In this document: positions 23,530 through 24,029 of the stretch, piece by piece
Layout: the number at the start of each line of letters is the position of its first letter
Position numbering within the stretch: position 1 is the first letter of the stretch
Origin: Collinsella sp.
GTDB lineage: Bacteria; Actinomycetota; Coriobacteriia; Coriobacteriales; Coriobacteriaceae
NCBI GenBank assembly: GCA_019414205.1
Contig: DXML01000016.1
Coordinates: forward strand, 99,208 to 123,236
Direction: 5' to 3'
Length of the DNA stretch: 24,029 bases
Notes under the pieces: model-generated
What the model was told of the DNA's origin: nothing
Database searches by the model: none
The model's input: only the letters and a program-made list of their open reading frames with translations
Position numbers and translations under genes: made by a program

Positions 23530-23559
23530 ATTCTATCAAACTGCAGACGAATATACGAA
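23530..23559 (-). promoter_or_regulatory. Predicted promoter of the small ORF
   Basis: On the minus strand TTCGTA (23559-23554) and TAGAAT (23535-23530) are 18 bases apart, and TGA precedes the -10, giving the extended motif TGnTAGAAT. The leader would be about 60 bases. Confidence 0.45.
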
Positions 23560-23576
23560 TATATGTTCGCCTATAA

Positions 23577-23927
23577 TGGCGCAACGAGCCGCCGGATCCC
23601 TTTCCTACGGACTGGGCCGACCTGCAGGCGTTTTACACTTCGATCATGGACGTGGGCAGCCACGGGCGCGTTTCTTTGAGCGACGCGGCGGCGTGGTTTG
23701 GCATCGAGTTCGACGAGTCGACGGGTCACGCCCACAGCGCCCTAGCCGATGCGCGCGTGACCGCCAAGCTGCTCAAGCAGATGATGAAGGGGGACTATCA
23801 CGTGAGTCCGCACGCCCAGGAGATCCGCCAGCGGTGGGGGATGGGCGAGCGAGCTCAGACGCGCCTTTCCAGCAAGTGCCCTGAGCTGGGCGGCCTTCTG
23901 CTGAAGCTGAAGGCGGTGGGGAGGTAG
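23577..23927 (+). pseudogene. N-terminally truncated DnaQ-like 3'-5' exonuclease
   Basis: The frame is open from just after a TAA at 23574-23576. It encodes 'PDPFPTDWADLQAFYTS' and then the C-terminal part of a DEDD-type exonuclease, including 'GHAHSALADARVTAKLLKQM' with the ExoIII-like H-x-A-L-x-D-A motif and its catalytic His and Asp. The ExoI (DxE) and ExoII motifs, which should lie 100 or more residues upstream, are missing, and no ribosome-binding site precedes ATG 23646. It is therefore a decayed 3' fragment of about 116 codons. A plus-strand TATAAT at 23572-23577 sits at its left edge, so expression of a short product cannot be excluded. Confidence 0.6.
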
Positions 23928-23995
23928 GCAGGGCTCCGGAATGAACCCTGACTCAAGTCATCGGGCCCAAATTCTTTGGCTCTGTTAGACCATAA

Positions 23996-24027
23996 TTGAC
24001 ATATAGGTGATGCCACCGTGGTATAAT
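23996..24027 (+). promoter_or_regulatory. Promoter for a gene beyond the window
   Basis: TATAAT (24022-24027) is preceded by TG at 24019-24020, making an extended -10 (TGnTATAAT). A TTGACA lies at 23996-24001, but the 20-base spacing is longer than optimal. It points rightward out of the window. Confidence 0.5.
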
Positions 24028-24029
24028 GG

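Overview
The window looks like chromosomal DNA of a GC-rich anaerobic gut actinobacterium, most likely the Coriobacteriia (Collinsella or a close relative). The reasons are strong G/C-ending codon use, a mannose-family PTS operon, and an ssnA/ygfK/molybdenum-hydroxylase purine-degradation cluster. The taxon is an inference; there is no rRNA gene here to confirm it.

Layout. (1) 2-4129: the 3' part of a sugar operon, with PTS EIIC (cut by the window edge), EIID and EIIA, a GH172/DUF2961 glycosidase and a ROK fructokinase. It ends at a strong terminator and suggests uptake and splitting of a fructose-containing oligosaccharide. (2) 4130-4980: a scar region with a DegV-like C-terminal fragment joined to the 5' end of an IS200-type element, then REP-like palindromes and a 27-nt tandem repeat. 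(3) 5032-6861: a Gfo/Idh/MocA oxidoreductase and a DeoR regulator in one operon, with operator-like repeats upstream. (4) 6862-7245: a terminator, a regular array of three TCTGTAACA...TGTTACAGA palindromes, and a second terminator. (5) 7246-10416, minus strand: a U32 'peptidase' (rRNA/tRNA hydroxylation type) followed by an RluA-family pseudouridine synthase.

(6) 10587-21690: a purine-related block. It holds ridA, a convergent YheO/DauR-type regulator, an NCS2 xanthine/uracil-family permease, ssnA, ygfK, a polyferredoxin and a fused selenium-dependent-type xanthine dehydrogenase without an FAD domain. The genes fit a pathway in which the permease imports a purine, SsnA deaminates or hydrolyses it, and the molybdenum enzyme exchanges electrons with YgfK through the ferredoxin. 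Hairpin-rich leaders precede ssnA and ygfK.

(7) 21797-23927: an accessory patch with lower GC. A perfect 25-bp-arm palindrome precedes an AAA ATPase/DUF234 protein with a nuclease-like C-terminus. Next comes an unlisted 41-codon hydrophobic-basic ORF on the minus strand. A predicted convergent antisense RNA covers its 3' end and a hairpin masks its ribosome-binding site, the architecture of a type I toxin-antitoxin locus. The patch ends with an N-terminally truncated DnaQ-like exonuclease. A promoter at the right edge serves a gene outside the window.
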